A stretch of 64,000 nt of DNA from Phytophthora hibernalis (Eukaryota; Oomycota; Peronosporomycetes; Peronosporales; Peronosporaceae), in NCBI GenBank assembly GCA_012656075.1, contig JAAKBF010000227.1, forward strand, positions 310,001 to 374,000, written 5' to 3'. Below the pieces are notes generated by a model. The model was not told where the DNA came from, did not search any database, and worked only from the letters and a program-made list of their open reading frames with translations. The position numbers and the translations under genes were made by a program. Positions 45,508 through 56,350 of the stretch are shown here, piece by piece. Within the stretch, counting starts at the first letter, position 1. Every line of letters starts with the position of its first letter.

Positions 45508-45880
45508 TTCAACCCTATACCTAAGTTCAACACCAGACCCAGAACCAGCACCAGCCAGCGCGACCAGCCCCTTAGTTCCCGTATGTTGTATTAATAACCG
45601 TACATCATAAGAGGTGTATACCCTAATTCACTTTTTCGCAGCATCTCTTGTATGTTGGAGGTCCAACATAAGACCAAGTTATACTTGGTATTTGTAAAGA
45701 TACACATCACAGTTGAGTACATAGTCAAACCAAGATATATTGTTTACAAAAATAGTTCAAATGCACAGGCTTAGGTTTCAGTTCGGATCAGTGTGCTAGA
45801 GAGGGACAATCCCCATCCCAGGAGTGAGTGGCCTGCAGCCTCCGAAAAGCTCATTCTTCAAAAAGCCGAGTCGAGAGAAC

Positions 45881-46315
45881 ATGGTTGCGGCGGCCGGCAA
45901 GACCACGCGACGCCAGCTAACTGAGGAAGAGGAGCGACTATGCCGGATGAGCAACCGCCATGAGCGTCGACTTCTACGAGCGATGCAGAAAACGAGCAGT
46001 GACGCTGCTGGTACCGGCGAAAGAGCGGCAAAATTAACGACTGCAGCCATGGAGATAGCGGAATCTAAAGGTAGTGATCCACCGACGGAATATGCAGGGG
46101 GCAAGGAAGTGATGAATGTCCAAGAGGCTACTGAAGCCAAGGAAACGACAAGAACGAGGAAGGCGGCAGCCAAGGATGTGGCAGCTTTGTCTAGAAAGAA
46201 GGCAGCGGCTAAGGACATGATTGCCGCAGTGGAACCGCCGCCAGTTTCGTCAGGTTCCACTGCCGCAGTTGATACCGTTGTGGGCGAAGCGATATCTGAT
46301 GCGGGAAGTCGATAA
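45881..46315 (+). CDS. Uncharacterised Lys/Ala-rich ORF inside the piggyBac element
   Basis: A 144-residue frame from the ATG at 45881 (MVAAAGKTTRRQLTEEEER) contains RMSNRHERRLLRAMQKTS and then low-complexity KAAAKD repeats. No family was recognised. It may be the remains of the piggyBac protein N-terminus or a captured sequence; composition alone argues for coding. Confidence 0.35.
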   Translation: MVAAAGKTTRRQLTEEEERLCRMSNRHERRLLRAMQKTSSDAAGTGERAAKLTTAAMEIAESKGSDPPTEYAGGKEVMNVQEATEAKETTRTRKAAAKDVAALSRKKAAAKDMIAAVEPPPVSSGSTAAVDTVVGEAISDAGSR

Positions 46316-46318
46316 CCT

Positions 46319-47012
46319 ATGTCGAGCATCTTACAACGCCTGATCGAGCACCTTGACTCTGCAGAGGCTTTCCGCGAAATCGAGGTACGTATTATTATTG
46401 CGTGAACCATCATCCAACACTAGAAGTCGCTAATGTGGCCGATGATCTACTACTTGAAGCAAGCTACATCGGCTATGGATCGTACGACAGCTTCACCAGC
46501 TCGTTCTGAATCAAGACAACAGTCTACAGAAAATGAGCTGGCGGTTGTGGGCGGGCATGTTCTGGAGGAGAATCCGGACACTGTTGACGCTGAGCAGGGG
46601 GTCAAGCGACGCCAGCGTTCGTGCAAGGTGTGCTCAGTCTTCAAGGTCAAGCCCAGGAAGTTTACCAAGTACTTCTGCCGGGAGTGATCGACGGGAAATC
46701 GGCGGTACGTGCCGCTTTCTTTCCGAAAATGAGGTTGCTGAGTTTAACACAAGCTTGGTTGTGCAGCAAATATTTGTGTAATGTCGTACGTGAAGGAAGA
46801 TAGACCAGATCTGGCATGCTGACTGGAATAACGGAAACGACATCCCGCATCAACTACTGAAGGAGCACAAGGTCCGCGACAGGGCGCCACCTTCACGCCC
46901 AGGAAAGAAGCGACGGCACAACGGGCAGATACGCCGTGACGAGGAGGGCGCGTCGGGACCCGATGAAGGGGACGCCGACGGAAGTGGAGATGCGGAGAGC
47001 GAGCGCGGAGGG
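46319..47012 (+). pseudogene. C-terminal piece of a piggyBac transposase (Cys-rich domain)
   Basis: It starts MSSILQRLIEHLDSAEAF, has a GTACGT intron start at about 46386, then RQRSCKVCSVFKVKPRKF and YFCRE, the zinc-ribbon that ends oomycete piggyBac transposases. It continues in broken frames through IWHADWNNGNDIPHQLL to an Arg/Asp/Gly-rich end. The DDE core is absent. It confirms the family of the element bounded at 42736-47417. Confidence 0.6.
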
Positions 47013-47421
47013 TGATAGGGCGAGCACCGTGTTGTAGGCAACACTTGAATACTCCTCTTTGGTAGCTTGCAATCAATGGAAACCGCCATTTGCTTTTTTC
47101 TTATTGGACAAATGTAGGGTTGAACCGCTGCTGGACGTGTGCAACGATACAGAAATGAGGCAACCAGATAAACGATACATCCTTTATGTTGGTTTGTTTT
47201 CATAAGCGATGATATAGGCGCATTTAAGCCAACATAAGACGTCCAATGTAGGATGTGCCTCTACTTTACTCGCCTCAGGTCCCTTTGGTTCTCCCCAACC
47301 CGCTCGTCAATTAACGTACTTAACAACAACGTTTACAAAATCCTATATTTACTTATGTTGGACCTCCAACATAAGGCAAAACGTATACCCCATGATTTGA
47401 CGCCCGGAACTAAGGGGTTAA

Positions 47422-47846
47422 GGGCACATTAACGTCGCTTTAAGCGTCCAGTTTCTGGAAGGAGGGGGTGAAGGCAAAATCCCGCATATGCGTTTTGGAC
47501 AACGGCTATATGCTTCACGAGAGAGGCTTGTATTTCGTTGATTTCGCTAGTCCTTGCTTAACCTCATTCAGTCCATTTCAACGAGGCGAGGTGCGTTAAA
47601 AGGATCCTGGTATTGCGATCAGGGCCGAGAAAACGTGAGAGCCCCTTCGATTTTGTGGATTTGAGGGCCATGACACCCATCCCCCAATTACGTTGCTGTA
47701 AGGGCTTTATGTTGCTTTTGACAGAACTTAAGTTGCTACAGTTCCCTGACAGATCCTTGAAGCAACTTCATTAACGTTGTAGGAACGCCATCCCTGGTCC
47801 GTTGATGGTTGAGCTCGATGTTTTATTAATACTGTTAGTTTTTGGT
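47422..47846. other. No gene seen
   Basis: Spacer between the piggyBac element and the MITE. No conserved peptide or repeat partner was found. Confidence 0.4.
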
Positions 47847-48107
47847 ACAGTGGTTACCGTAATTAGTGTGTGTTCGCAAAATAATGACACCTAGGGATAG
47901 GTTTTCGAAAACAAGAATGTTTGGCTGAAAATGAAGACCACAGCGTGTTTTCCACGAATTAGACGACTGGATTAATGCAGGAACGATTATAATTGGTTGA
48001 GAATCAAGACCAGGACGCCCGTTCAAAATCTCAAAAGTATAAGTTTATCCAGGTTTTCTATCCTTACAAGAATTAATGTGAGTGAGATTAATTACGGTAA
48101 CCACTGT
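47847..48107. mobile_element. 261-bp MITE with perfect 19-bp terminal inverted repeats
   Basis: ACAGTGGTTACCGTAATTA (47847-47865) is the exact reverse complement of 48089-48107. The left end is preceded by T, so the element may be TA-flanked CAGTGGTT..., the Tc1/mariner pattern, although the right flank is TT. There is no coding content. Confidence 0.7.
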
Positions 48108-48416
48108 TGATGTTGCCATCCTGAATCAAGCGACTGAACAAAAGGCGTCAGAACCGACAACGATGGCGGAGATCAAGCGTCGGAGAAGGAAAGTGTCGTC
48201 TATCGACACCACCACATAGCTTGAGTTACGAACGTAAATTTGAGTGGCGACAAGGTGGCGAGAGACACCATTTCCCCACAGACCTGGATATCCCACGTTG
48301 CCTGTTGCCTGAAGCCTGACGTCTCTGGTGTTGTGGAGACCTTGAACTGATGTACCCGCCGTATCGGGTCCTGCAGACCCACGATATCACCACCAGGGTT
48401 CGGTAGTAGTGATCTC

Positions 48417-48560
48417 ATTAGTAGTGTTAGTAGTGCTAATAGCACTACTACTACTAATGATAATGATAGCGAAGTCAGTGAAGCCGCTAACTTAGTAGAG
48501 CCAATCAAATTAGTAGTCGAAAAAGAGCGTTTGTAGTGCTATTAGTACTACTATCCTGAT
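48417..48560. repeat. ATTAGTAGTG-type subterminal repeats, left side of the hAT relic
   Basis: ATTAGTAGTGTTAGTAGTGC and related words recur, partly inverted (GCACTACTACTACTAAT). The same motif array occurs at 55065-55192 on the other side of the hAT fragments, with an inverted end (TAGCACTACTAAT). Dense subterminal repeats are typical of hAT elements. Confidence 0.5.
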
Positions 48561-48659
48561 ACCCATTGAAGGATCTTCAAAGGCCGCGCATGGTAGGTGA
48601 TTTGATGCCTTCTCCGCTTTCATTTATCTTATCCCTCGCTTGCTTTCGTACGCGAATCA

Positions 48660-48900
48660 ATCCATGAGCTGTACCAAGAGTGCTTGTTCCTGGGAGGCCG
48701 TGTCCGTGCAGCGTTTACAAGAGTGCAGTGCACCACTTATGCAGTAACGAGCTGCGTCTCTCGGAAAGGTAAAATTGTACATGTAGTGTTTTTCTGCTGT
48801 ACCTCCTTCACGTTAAAATTAAGACGACAAACGCGCAGGTTATATTGCCGCAAATCCGCCCACAAGTACTTCTGTGAAGACAGTGATCTGGAGGAATTAG
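48660..48900 (+). pseudogene. hAT transposase N-terminal (BED finger-like) fragment
   Basis: Cys-containing coding-like text (CTKSACSWEA and, after a likely intron, LYCRKSAHKYFCEDSDLEELV) leads straight into the LTR of Copia 2. With the C-terminal hAT fragment beyond the element it reads as one interrupted gene. The BED assignment is weak and rests mainly on this context. Confidence 0.4.
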
Positions 48901-49385
48901 TGTTGGAGATGGCAAAGCGAAAGCCTGCCTACCTCTCGGAACAAGCCGCCCGGTGCCTACTGCATCACGGATGAAACGACTGTGGAACGCTACTTGACGT
49001 CGGAATTGAGTGGGTTCGGTTCATTGTTCAGTCCAGTGTGATTACAGGGGTGAACAGAAACGTGACGTAGAGCACTCACGTTGGTCGACAGCAAGCGAGC
49101 GAGCGAAGCGCGCAAAAATCAAGGAGCTGGCCGGCATCAACGTGAGGAAGCTCGACTGCATTTGGATGCATAGAACGATGGCGACAGCGGTCGCGTCGAT
49201 ACTGGATGTAAGGTGACGTCGTTGAAGAAGAAGACTGGTAAGTGAAGGCGAGAGGTAGAGAACTGTAGTGCCAGCAAGCAGAACGACAGAGCTAACGATG
49301 AATGACGCTTTCAATTTAACCATCAAGCGCACAAGCGGTCATCTACTCCAGCGGCAATCCTCAAGCGGTCCTGAAAGCTGCAAGA
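48901..49385 (+). repeat. 5' LTR of Copia element 2
   Basis: It starts TGTTGGAGATGGCAAAGC and is nearly identical to 54217-54701. About 1% difference implies a recent insertion. Confidence 0.92.
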
Positions 49386-49403
49386 GGTACTGAGCCCAAA
49401 CCG
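49386..49403 (+). promoter_or_regulatory. Primer-binding site of Copia 2
   Basis: GGTACTGAGCCCAAACCG follows the LTR without a gap. It resembles the Copia 1 site (GGTTATGAGCCC) at the core GAGCCCAA and is likewise best explained by the anticodon arm of initiator tRNA-Met, with two mismatches. Confidence 0.55.
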
Positions 49404-49431
49404 CAGCCGACTGAAGAAGAAGACCTCGTCG

Positions 49432-52400
49432 ATGTCGGTCACCGGACGACTCGACTTTACGGACTTGGACAGTCCACAAGCCATGCCTCCCGCTGCGAGA
49501 GCGGAGCGCACACCGCGCGGCTCTGGGCACTGTCCACGGGGAGCTACGAGAGCACTCAGACATCTTCGTCACTCCTGAGCGCCGGCCACGACGCGCGGCA
49601 GCTGAGAGCGACCAAGACGCAAGCTCACCTGACGTCGGCAGGAGATCGAGCCCGTCAACCCACAGCACGCACCTGTCCGACGAGGACACGGTTGCGGTGC
49701 TCAAGGCGCACTTAGATGATGCCATGGAGCTGATCACTATCCAGCAAAGAATGATCCGAGAAAGTAAGTTGTCGGCTGCGATGGACCAAGCCCGCGAGCG
49801 ACAACTCGAGGATATACGACGATCCTTGACTGAGGTGGACGAAGTCAAGCAGGACGACATCGAGGGCGAGCCCCCACCAAGCCTGAGGTCATCCCGGCTA
49901 CTGTCAGTCCACCTATGCAATCGACAGCGAGCCAAGCTGCAGCAGGACAGCAGAAGTCTCCTGCAACTCCAGCCAAGCCGGGTAAATCTGCTCAGACATC
50001 GGAGCTTGAGCAGGCGCCACCAACTCCGATACAAGGGACGGAGAAGCCACCGAAGCTGAAGGACATCCACTGCCGTCGGTTTGATGGTAAAGAGGTTTAT
50101 CCAGGCCCGGGTGCAGGTGTCGAAGACTTCCTTAACGAGTATGAGGGTGCCGTCCGCATGGAGCGCCTTTTGAACAAGTCCACGTGGTCCAGCGAGCTCA
50201 AGGCGTCGGTGCTCGGCACATTTTTGGAAGGACAGGCAAGCAGAACCTTCCACGACTTTACATGTGGAAGAGACGTTGGCTACGACGAGCTGACAGCACA
50301 CCTGAAGAAAGAATTTGGTTGCCACCTCAGTCAGTACGAGCCTGGCAAGCGCCGCGATACACCCAAGCGTGCGGGCGACACCTGGAAGCAGTATGTAACG
50401 TACCTGAAGTACATTGAGCGACTGATGGTCGGCGACAGGTCGCAGTTGCTGCTGGAGACCGTCTGCAACAATGCCTATCCAGACCTCAAGTCAACCCTAC
50501 TCAGCATGGTCGATGAGGCAAGCACGAATCACATGCAAGAGCTCGATAAGGTGATCGACGTTTTGATACGCTCTCAAGGTGATGGTCGTCGGGCAGGACA
50601 TGCCAAACAAGGTGGCCGTGGTGGTAACGTTAACCAGTCACAGCAGCCCCGTGGTCAACAGGAGAACAACAATCACAGTAAGAAGAAGGGGGCACCAGCG
50701 AGGATCGCCATAGGCACCAGCAACAGAACAACAACAACCAGCAACGTCAAGGCCCGCAGCGCAATAACAACAACGCTCAAGCCAACTCGCCCGAGAAGAC
50801 ACTTGCCAAATTGCGGTGAAACGGGCCACAGGCAGGCTCAGTGCACAAAACCCAAGAAGGATTCACAGCAAGCCTCGGCCAATCACGCCCAGCGGCAGAG
50901 CCAAACTATTGCAACAGACTCGGACGATGACGGCGAGTCAGAGCTGTGGATGGCCACCGGTCACAGTGAGCCTTTGAGCGACACATCGACCTGGCTTGTT
51001 GACTCGGGAGCTTCACACCACTTGTGTTCGGATAACGCCGTGATTTTTGGTACATCCCCATCCAATCTTGTCATTAAGGTGGCGAACGGCGGGCTACTTC
51101 ACGCAAACATCAAGGGAGCTGTATTCTATGAATGGCGGCACAACAACAAAATCAGTCCTTCTGCATGAAGTACACCACGTTCCCAACCTGAGCCGAAACC
51201 TGTTGTCGGTGACGGAGCTGAGCGAGCACGGAATTACCACAACATTTGGTGTAAGTGAGTGCACTCTGAAGAATCAGCGTGGTGATGTGGTCGAAGTCGC
51301 CGAACGACAGGGCAAAATGTGGATTTTGCGTGGTGACACCGTGGCAATGTTCGTGGAAATGCCAAAAGCAACACTGCAACACTGGCACGAGCGACTTGGG
51401 CATGTGAATTTTCAGGATCTGCTTCGAATGTACTCCAAAGGGTTGACGGATGACATGGAGGTGGTGTCGAAGAAGCTGCGCTTCTGTCTGCCGTGTGCGG
51501 AGGCTAAACAACCAAGTCGAAGCAACCAATGGTGGATACATCATCCTCGGCACCCACTGATGAAATCGGAGCAGTGCTTGGTGTGGACCTGAAGACCGAC
51601 ATCAACCCTGATCGTAACGGCAACAAACATTTGCTGACGATCGTGGACTATGGATCAAGCTTCATTCGAGTATACCTTCTGCAAAATAAAGACGAAGCCC
51701 CGAAGAAGCTCATGGAATTTATTCCAGAATTTGAGCGTCAGTATGGTGTAGCTGTTAAGGTTATCCGATCCGACGGAGGCGGCGAATTTCAGGGTCGTGA
51801 ATGTATCGCCTTCTGCAAGCGTCACGGTGTCAAGCAGCAAATGCCACTTCCCAACACATCTGCCTCCAACGGCAAGGTTGAGCGCATGCACAGGACGCTG
51901 ATGAATTCAGGTCGTGCGATGCTGTGGGCGTCTGGTCTTCCTGAACGCTACTGGGGCGACTCCGTCAAGTACGCATCGTACATCCGCAATCGACTACCAA
52001 CCAGAGCTAATGCAGGCAACAAGGCCCCATTAGACGTGCTCACTGGTAAACCACCCAAGGTGGGGCACATCCTGAGGTTCGGATCAACGTGCACTACGCA
52101 CATCGCACACAAGAAAGCAGCATCGGTGAAGTGCCGAGCAGAAAAGGCCGTGATCATCGGGGTCAGCGACGCTCAGAAGGGATATCGGCTTTTCATTCCA
52201 CGAACAAGAAAAATTGTAACGAGTGCAGGCGTCCAGAACGTTGACAGGCTGGATGTGCACGAGAAGGAGACGCAAGATGCGCTCAACGAGCTCCACGGTG
52301 AAAACAGCACATACCAATATCCCCACCAGTGACCCCATCAGAAGCCACGGACATTCTACAATCTTATTTGCAGGAGAAGAAAACAGCAGCGCAGGAATCT

Positions 52401-54202
52401 CAGGTTGATCCCGGGTCCAAGCGCCGTGTCAGTGTGGTCGTCACAGGAAAGCGCACGAGATTGGTCAGCAGCCCGGACAACAGCAGTGGTAGTGATGAAG
52501 ACGAGTACGCCGGAAACCCTGTCAGCGCTTCCGCACTTAGACGCGTATTTGGATCACGTAAGAAAGCAAGACGGCAAAGCAACTTTTCACTGACCCAGGA
52601 TTTGCTGGATGAAGTTGCAGGATCGGCAACTCTTGCTATCTCGGAGACCATGTCTGCCATGGCAACCCCGTGCACCATTGCCGAGGCCCAGCAGACTCCT
52701 GAGTGGCCGCATTGGAAAGCTGCTATCGAGAAAGAATTAAAGACCTGCAGGCCAATGGGACGTGGGAGGTGGTGAAGGTGGCCGCCGGAGCGAACGTGGT
52801 GTCATCGAAGTGGGTCTTCATGATCAAGTTCAACTCGCGTGGAGAGCTGGAGCGTTTCAAAGCTCGTCTTGTAGCTCGGGGATTTTCTCAACGATTTGGA
52901 ATTGATTTTGAAGAGACTTATTCGCCAGTACTCAAGACTACGAGCGTGCGCTTCCTGGCAGCATTAGCCGCGCAATGGAGACGACGACTTCGCCAGGAGA
53001 CGTCCTCAACGCTTACGTGAAGGCAAGACTTGACCGTCCTATCCTAATGAAGCCGCCCAAAGGAACTCCGCGCTCAGATGATACGGCATGGTTGTTGAAA
53101 AGGGGCTGTACGAGCTCAAGCAGAGCGGACTCCTTTGGAACAACGAAATCAACGGATTCCTGCTGTCGCTGGGTTTCTCAGAAGTCAATTGTATCCGTGT
53201 TCGTACACCCGCCGTCGCGGCGGAAGGCTGACCGTACTAGGGCTGTACGTCGACGATGTTATCATTGTCAGTGAGGACGATGCAGATAGTGACTGGGTTA
53301 TGCAGCAGTTGGCGAAGAAGTTTGACATCAAGGACATGGGAGACGCAGCAAAGGTGCTGGGGATTTGCATCGAGTACAAAGAAGATGGCTTCGTTCTTCA
53401 CCAACGCGACACAATCGAAGAGCTGTTGATCGATATGGAGATGGCTACGTGCAGACCAGTCAGCACTCCAATGGACTCCAGGGTATTTGACGACGATGTA
53501 CCGATGGAGCAAACCGGTCTGATGCGCAGGGCAATTGGCTCCCTACTGTGGCTTTCAAATTGCACACGACCAGACATAACAGCAGCCGTGAACTTCCTCG
53601 CAAGATTTGTAGCCCGTCCTCGTGAGAGCCATTGGCGTGGCGTGAAGCGCATCTTGCGCTATCTGCGCGGCACTTCATCTACCGGGCTTTTCTTCAATCT
53701 TGGCCCCGGCACAGGTTGCTCATGGTATGCAACAATTTATGCTGACGCCGACTGGGCTGGAGACACTTCGGATGCCAAGTCGGTGTCTGGTGCTGTGCTA
53801 ATGGTGAACGGTATGGTAATCACCTGGGCATCGAAGAAGCAAACCTCCGTCGCGCTCTCTACAATGGAAGCGGAGTACGTGGCGGCAGCGATGGCCGTGA
53901 AGGATGCTGTTTGGGTGAAGCAGCTCCTCGTGGACATTGATCTATGGACAAAGGACAAGTCGATCAAGCTGCTGGTGGACAACCAATCGGCAATCAAGTC
54001 GATGCAAAATGAGATGACAAGCACTCGCAGCAAGCACATCAATGTGCGCTACCATTTTATTCGCGACGTAATCAAACGCGGAGATGTCACAGTCAGTTAC
54101 TGCCCTACCCAGCAGCAGCTGGCCGAGATATTGACGAAGCCTCTGCAGCGCGTGATCTTCGAGCGGCTACGGGACCAGCTTCGGGTGGTATCGGCGACTT
54201 AA
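49432..54202 (+). pseudogene. Copia 2 Gag-Pol polyprotein gene with several 1-nt frame breaks
   Basis: From the ATG at 49432 (MSVTGRLDFTDLDSPQ): Gag; a zinc knuckle (CGETGHRQAQC, about 50830, first Cys lost in a frame wobble); protease (WLVDSGASHHLCS, about 51000); the pre-integrase domain (LQHWHERLGHVNFQDLL); integrase with GVDLKTD, VIRSDGGGEF and NGKVERMHR; reverse transcriptase (SSKWVFMIKFNSRGELERFK, then LYVDDVIIV with YVDD at 53246-53257); and RNase H (YADADWAGD, STMEAEYVAA, VDNQSAI) ending at 54202. Frame breaks occur near 49530, 49880, 50690, 50800, 51130, 52750, 52990 and 53230. All motifs are intact, so the true element may be autonomous. Confidence 0.85.
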
Positions 54203-54216
54203 GCTCTGAGGGAGGC

Positions 54217-54701
54217 TGTTGGAGATGGCAAAGCGAAAGCCTGCCTACCTCTCGGAACAAGCCGCCCGGTGCCTACTGCATCACGGATGAAACGACTGTG
54301 GAACGCTACTTGACGTCGGAATTGAGTGGGTTCGGTTCATTGTTCAGTCCAGTGTGATTACAGGGGTGTACAGAAACGTGACGTAGAGCACTCACGTTGG
54401 TCGACAGCAAGCGAGTGAGCGAAGCGCGCAAAAATCAAGGAGCTGGCCGGCATCAACGTGAGGAAGCTCGACTGCATTTGGATGCATAGAGCGATGGCGA
54501 CAGCGGTCGCGTCGATACTGGATGTAAGGTGACGTCGTTGAAGAAGAAGACTGGTAAGTGAAGGCGAGAGGTAGAGAACTGTAGTGCCAGCAAGCAGAAC
54601 GACAGAGCTAACGATGAATGACGCTTTCAATTTAACCATCAAGCGCACAAGCGGTCATCTACTCCAGCGGCAATCCTCAAGCGGTCCTGAAAGTTGCAAC
54701 A
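54217..54701 (+). repeat. 3' LTR of Copia element 2
   Basis: 485-bp partner of 48901-49385, preceded by the polypurine tract and followed by GTTAG, the near-copy of the left target-site sequence. Confidence 0.92.
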
Positions 54702-54706
54702 GTTAG

Positions 54707-55051
54707 TACCCTAACAAGAGGCGTTCGAAAAAGGCATACTCAAGTTCAGTATGCAAAAAGAAACAGGGAAACGTTCATTTCTGGAAAGTGGAGCAGTTTT
54801 GTCAGCAAATCGACGTGTACATCTGGTTTGCCGTATTTAGACAAGATAAATGTCCTTCCGTTGTAAAACTTGCTCACACTTGGTTAGGACGGGTCTGTTC
54901 AACGGCTTTTCAAGAACGAGTCTTTTCGGTAGGATCATTCGCTACGAGCCGCTGCGCTGAAGGACCGACAATGAGTGAGCTCAACGCCAACTGGTACTGC
55001 GCCAAAACTGTCTTGAGCTCCGGGGCACGGAAGAAAGCAAGCATCGCATCT
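54707..55051 (+). pseudogene. hAT transposase C-terminal dimerisation fragment
   Basis: After the Copia 3' LTR the sequence codes FEKGILKFSMQKETGK and, in another frame, KCPSVVKLAHTWLGRVCSTAFQERVFSVGSF. The last part matches the hAT C-terminal dimerisation motif (LAxxxLxIxATSxxxERVFS). The catalytic core between this and the left fragment is missing even after removing the Copia element, so the hAT copy was already defective when hit. Confidence 0.6.
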
Positions 55052-55064
55052 GGAAAGCAGCGCG

Positions 55065-55192
55065 TTAGTAGCGTTAGAAGAGCATTAGTAGTAATATTAG
55101 TAATGATAATACTAACGCTCTATCCTAACTACTAATGCTAATGCTAAGGTCCGTTTCCAGATCTCGTTAGTATTAGCATTAGCACTACTAAT
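55065..55192. repeat. ATTAGTAGTG-type subterminal repeats, right side of the hAT relic
   Basis: TTAGTAGCGTTAG, ATTAGTAGTAATATTAG, TAACTACTAATGCTAATGC and TAGCATTAGCACTACTAAT occur within 130 bp. They mirror the array at 48417-48560. No 8-bp target duplication was matched. Confidence 0.5.
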
Positions 55193-55537
55193 CCAAAATT
55201 GCCACTACAGTAATCTGCGTGAAAAGGCAACGCCTGATATATATGGGTTGACAGGGTGTATAAGGAGTGCGTAAAGAACAAAGACGAGAAACCTAATGTT
55301 TGAGAACCTCGCCCATCTCCTCCTCGTCTCGCTGTTGCTGGTATTATATAAACTTTTGCAGGATATAAGATGTACACCCGTTGCTTATTCACGCAGATTA
55401 CTGTACCGGTACTACCGGACCCATCTCGGTCCCATGCTTTTGAAAAATATTGGTGTAAAGTCCTCAAACCCTTTTGAAAATGCAAGTTGAAGTGGATCTG
55501 TATTCAAAGGGGATACAACGAAGCATCCACTTTTCGG

Positions 55538-56350
55538 TTACAACTTCAGCTCGGACAGTTTCCTTGCAGCGGATTGCACCTTGGGCCTGGAGGCTTTACT
55601 AAATCCTTTAGCGACTGCACCGTTTGGGCTGTGTTTTCGCGACCAGCTCTCAGAGCTGCAGTCGCATTGAACGATCATGTTCCTCCGTGTCGATCCGCTC
55701 TTGACGGCTAATACGCGCCGCCTTCGCTGCACACTTTCCAAGCAGCCAACCCGGGCGGCGCAAAAGCAGTTGCCTTGTTACTGCACCGTCATGCTCATGA
55801 AGAAAACGAGCGACTGGGAGATGGCAGTTAGCTATCGCAGTGCTTAAGGTAGCGCTGTCGCACATTGGGTCAAAATGCTCGTAGCCGCAAGAGTCACCTC
55901 AAGGTGGTCAAATTCCTACAGCAGCTCTCACCGCGTAGGTAATAATACATCCCCTGTTACGGTTGCCGTGAAGCCATCGAGGAATCGAGAGATGGCCATG
56001 TGCGGTAGCGCTATCCATCAAGCTGCGATCATTTTGTATACCCCATTGAGTGCGATCAGGATAACACTCGTTCACCCACTGAAGAACGTGAAGATACCCA
56101 TTAGCCACTGCGTCATAGGCGATGGTACTGCCGTCTCATTCTGGTTCGCAACCAGCAATGTATTCAAACGCCCGCCTCGGGAGCCCCAATCTGCACGCTT
56201 CTGGCATCTTGTAGCGCTCGTCGACAAGTTTTCAAACTTGGGACGATAATTCCTCACCGTCAACGGTTGGCGCATCACTTCTGTCTCGAAGTCATCAGAG
56301 GGTCTTGTTGACTTTTTGCTGTAGTTCGTCCATCTCGGTCCTTGCGCTTG
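55538..56350 (-). pseudogene. Ankyrin-repeat gene, decayed copy of the tandem cluster
   Basis: Scattered minus-strand frames repeat the cluster text: HVLQWVNECYPDRTQWG, SLMDSATAHGHLSIPRWLHGNR, NCHLPVARFLHEHDGA. Stops and frame changes occur throughout. It follows the intact paralogue in the same orientation. Confidence 0.65.

Larger units (their letters stand above)
42743..45571. mobile_element. Complete Harbinger (PIF-type) element with 41-bp TIRs and TTA duplications
   Basis: Left TIR 42743-42783 and right TIR 45531-45571 both start GGGGCTGGTCGCGCTGGC and are inverted with one mismatch (GGGA/TCTGGTG). Both are flanked by TTA (42740-42742, 45572-45574). The element has the classical two-gene layout: a Myb/trihelix DNA-binding protein on the plus strand converging on a DDE_Tnp_4 transposase on the minus strand. 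It sits 7 bp inside the left terminus of the surrounding piggyBac element. Confidence 0.9.
42736..47417. mobile_element. piggyBac-type element with a Harbinger element nested in its left end
   Basis: It is bounded by TTAA at 42732-42735 and 47418-47421. Left end CCCCTTA|GTTCC (split by the Harbinger insertion) and right end GGAACTAAGGGG are inverted repeats. A second inverted feature, the palindrome TTATGTTGGAGGTCCAACATA, lies about 50-100 bp inside each end (about 45650-45672 and 47353-47375). Without the Harbinger insert it is about 1.85 kb and carries only the C-terminal zinc-ribbon part of a piggyBac transposase, so it is non-autonomous. Confidence 0.8.
48901..54701 (+). mobile_element. 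Copia LTR retrotransposon (element 2), young, full length
   Basis: The 5.8-kb element has two 485-bp LTRs (48901-49385 and 54217-54701) that differ at about five sites. It is flanked by ATTAG and GTTAG (a 5-bp duplication with one change). It has a primer-binding site next to the left LTR, a GAGGGAGGC polypurine tract (54208-54216), and all Copia domains in order. It inserted into a hAT transposase relic. A few 1-nt frame breaks in an otherwise well conserved coding region are compatible with sequence error in a recent insertion. Confidence 0.92.

Noticed and set aside
48420..48560. Telomere-like TTAGTAG repeats
   Set aside because: They do not match the TTTAGGG repeat and lie on both sides of a hAT relic, so subterminal transposon repeats fit better.
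49339..50325. 328-codon minus-strand open frame
   Set aside because: It is antisense to Copia 2 Gag and begins in the LTR; composition is typical of a shadow frame.
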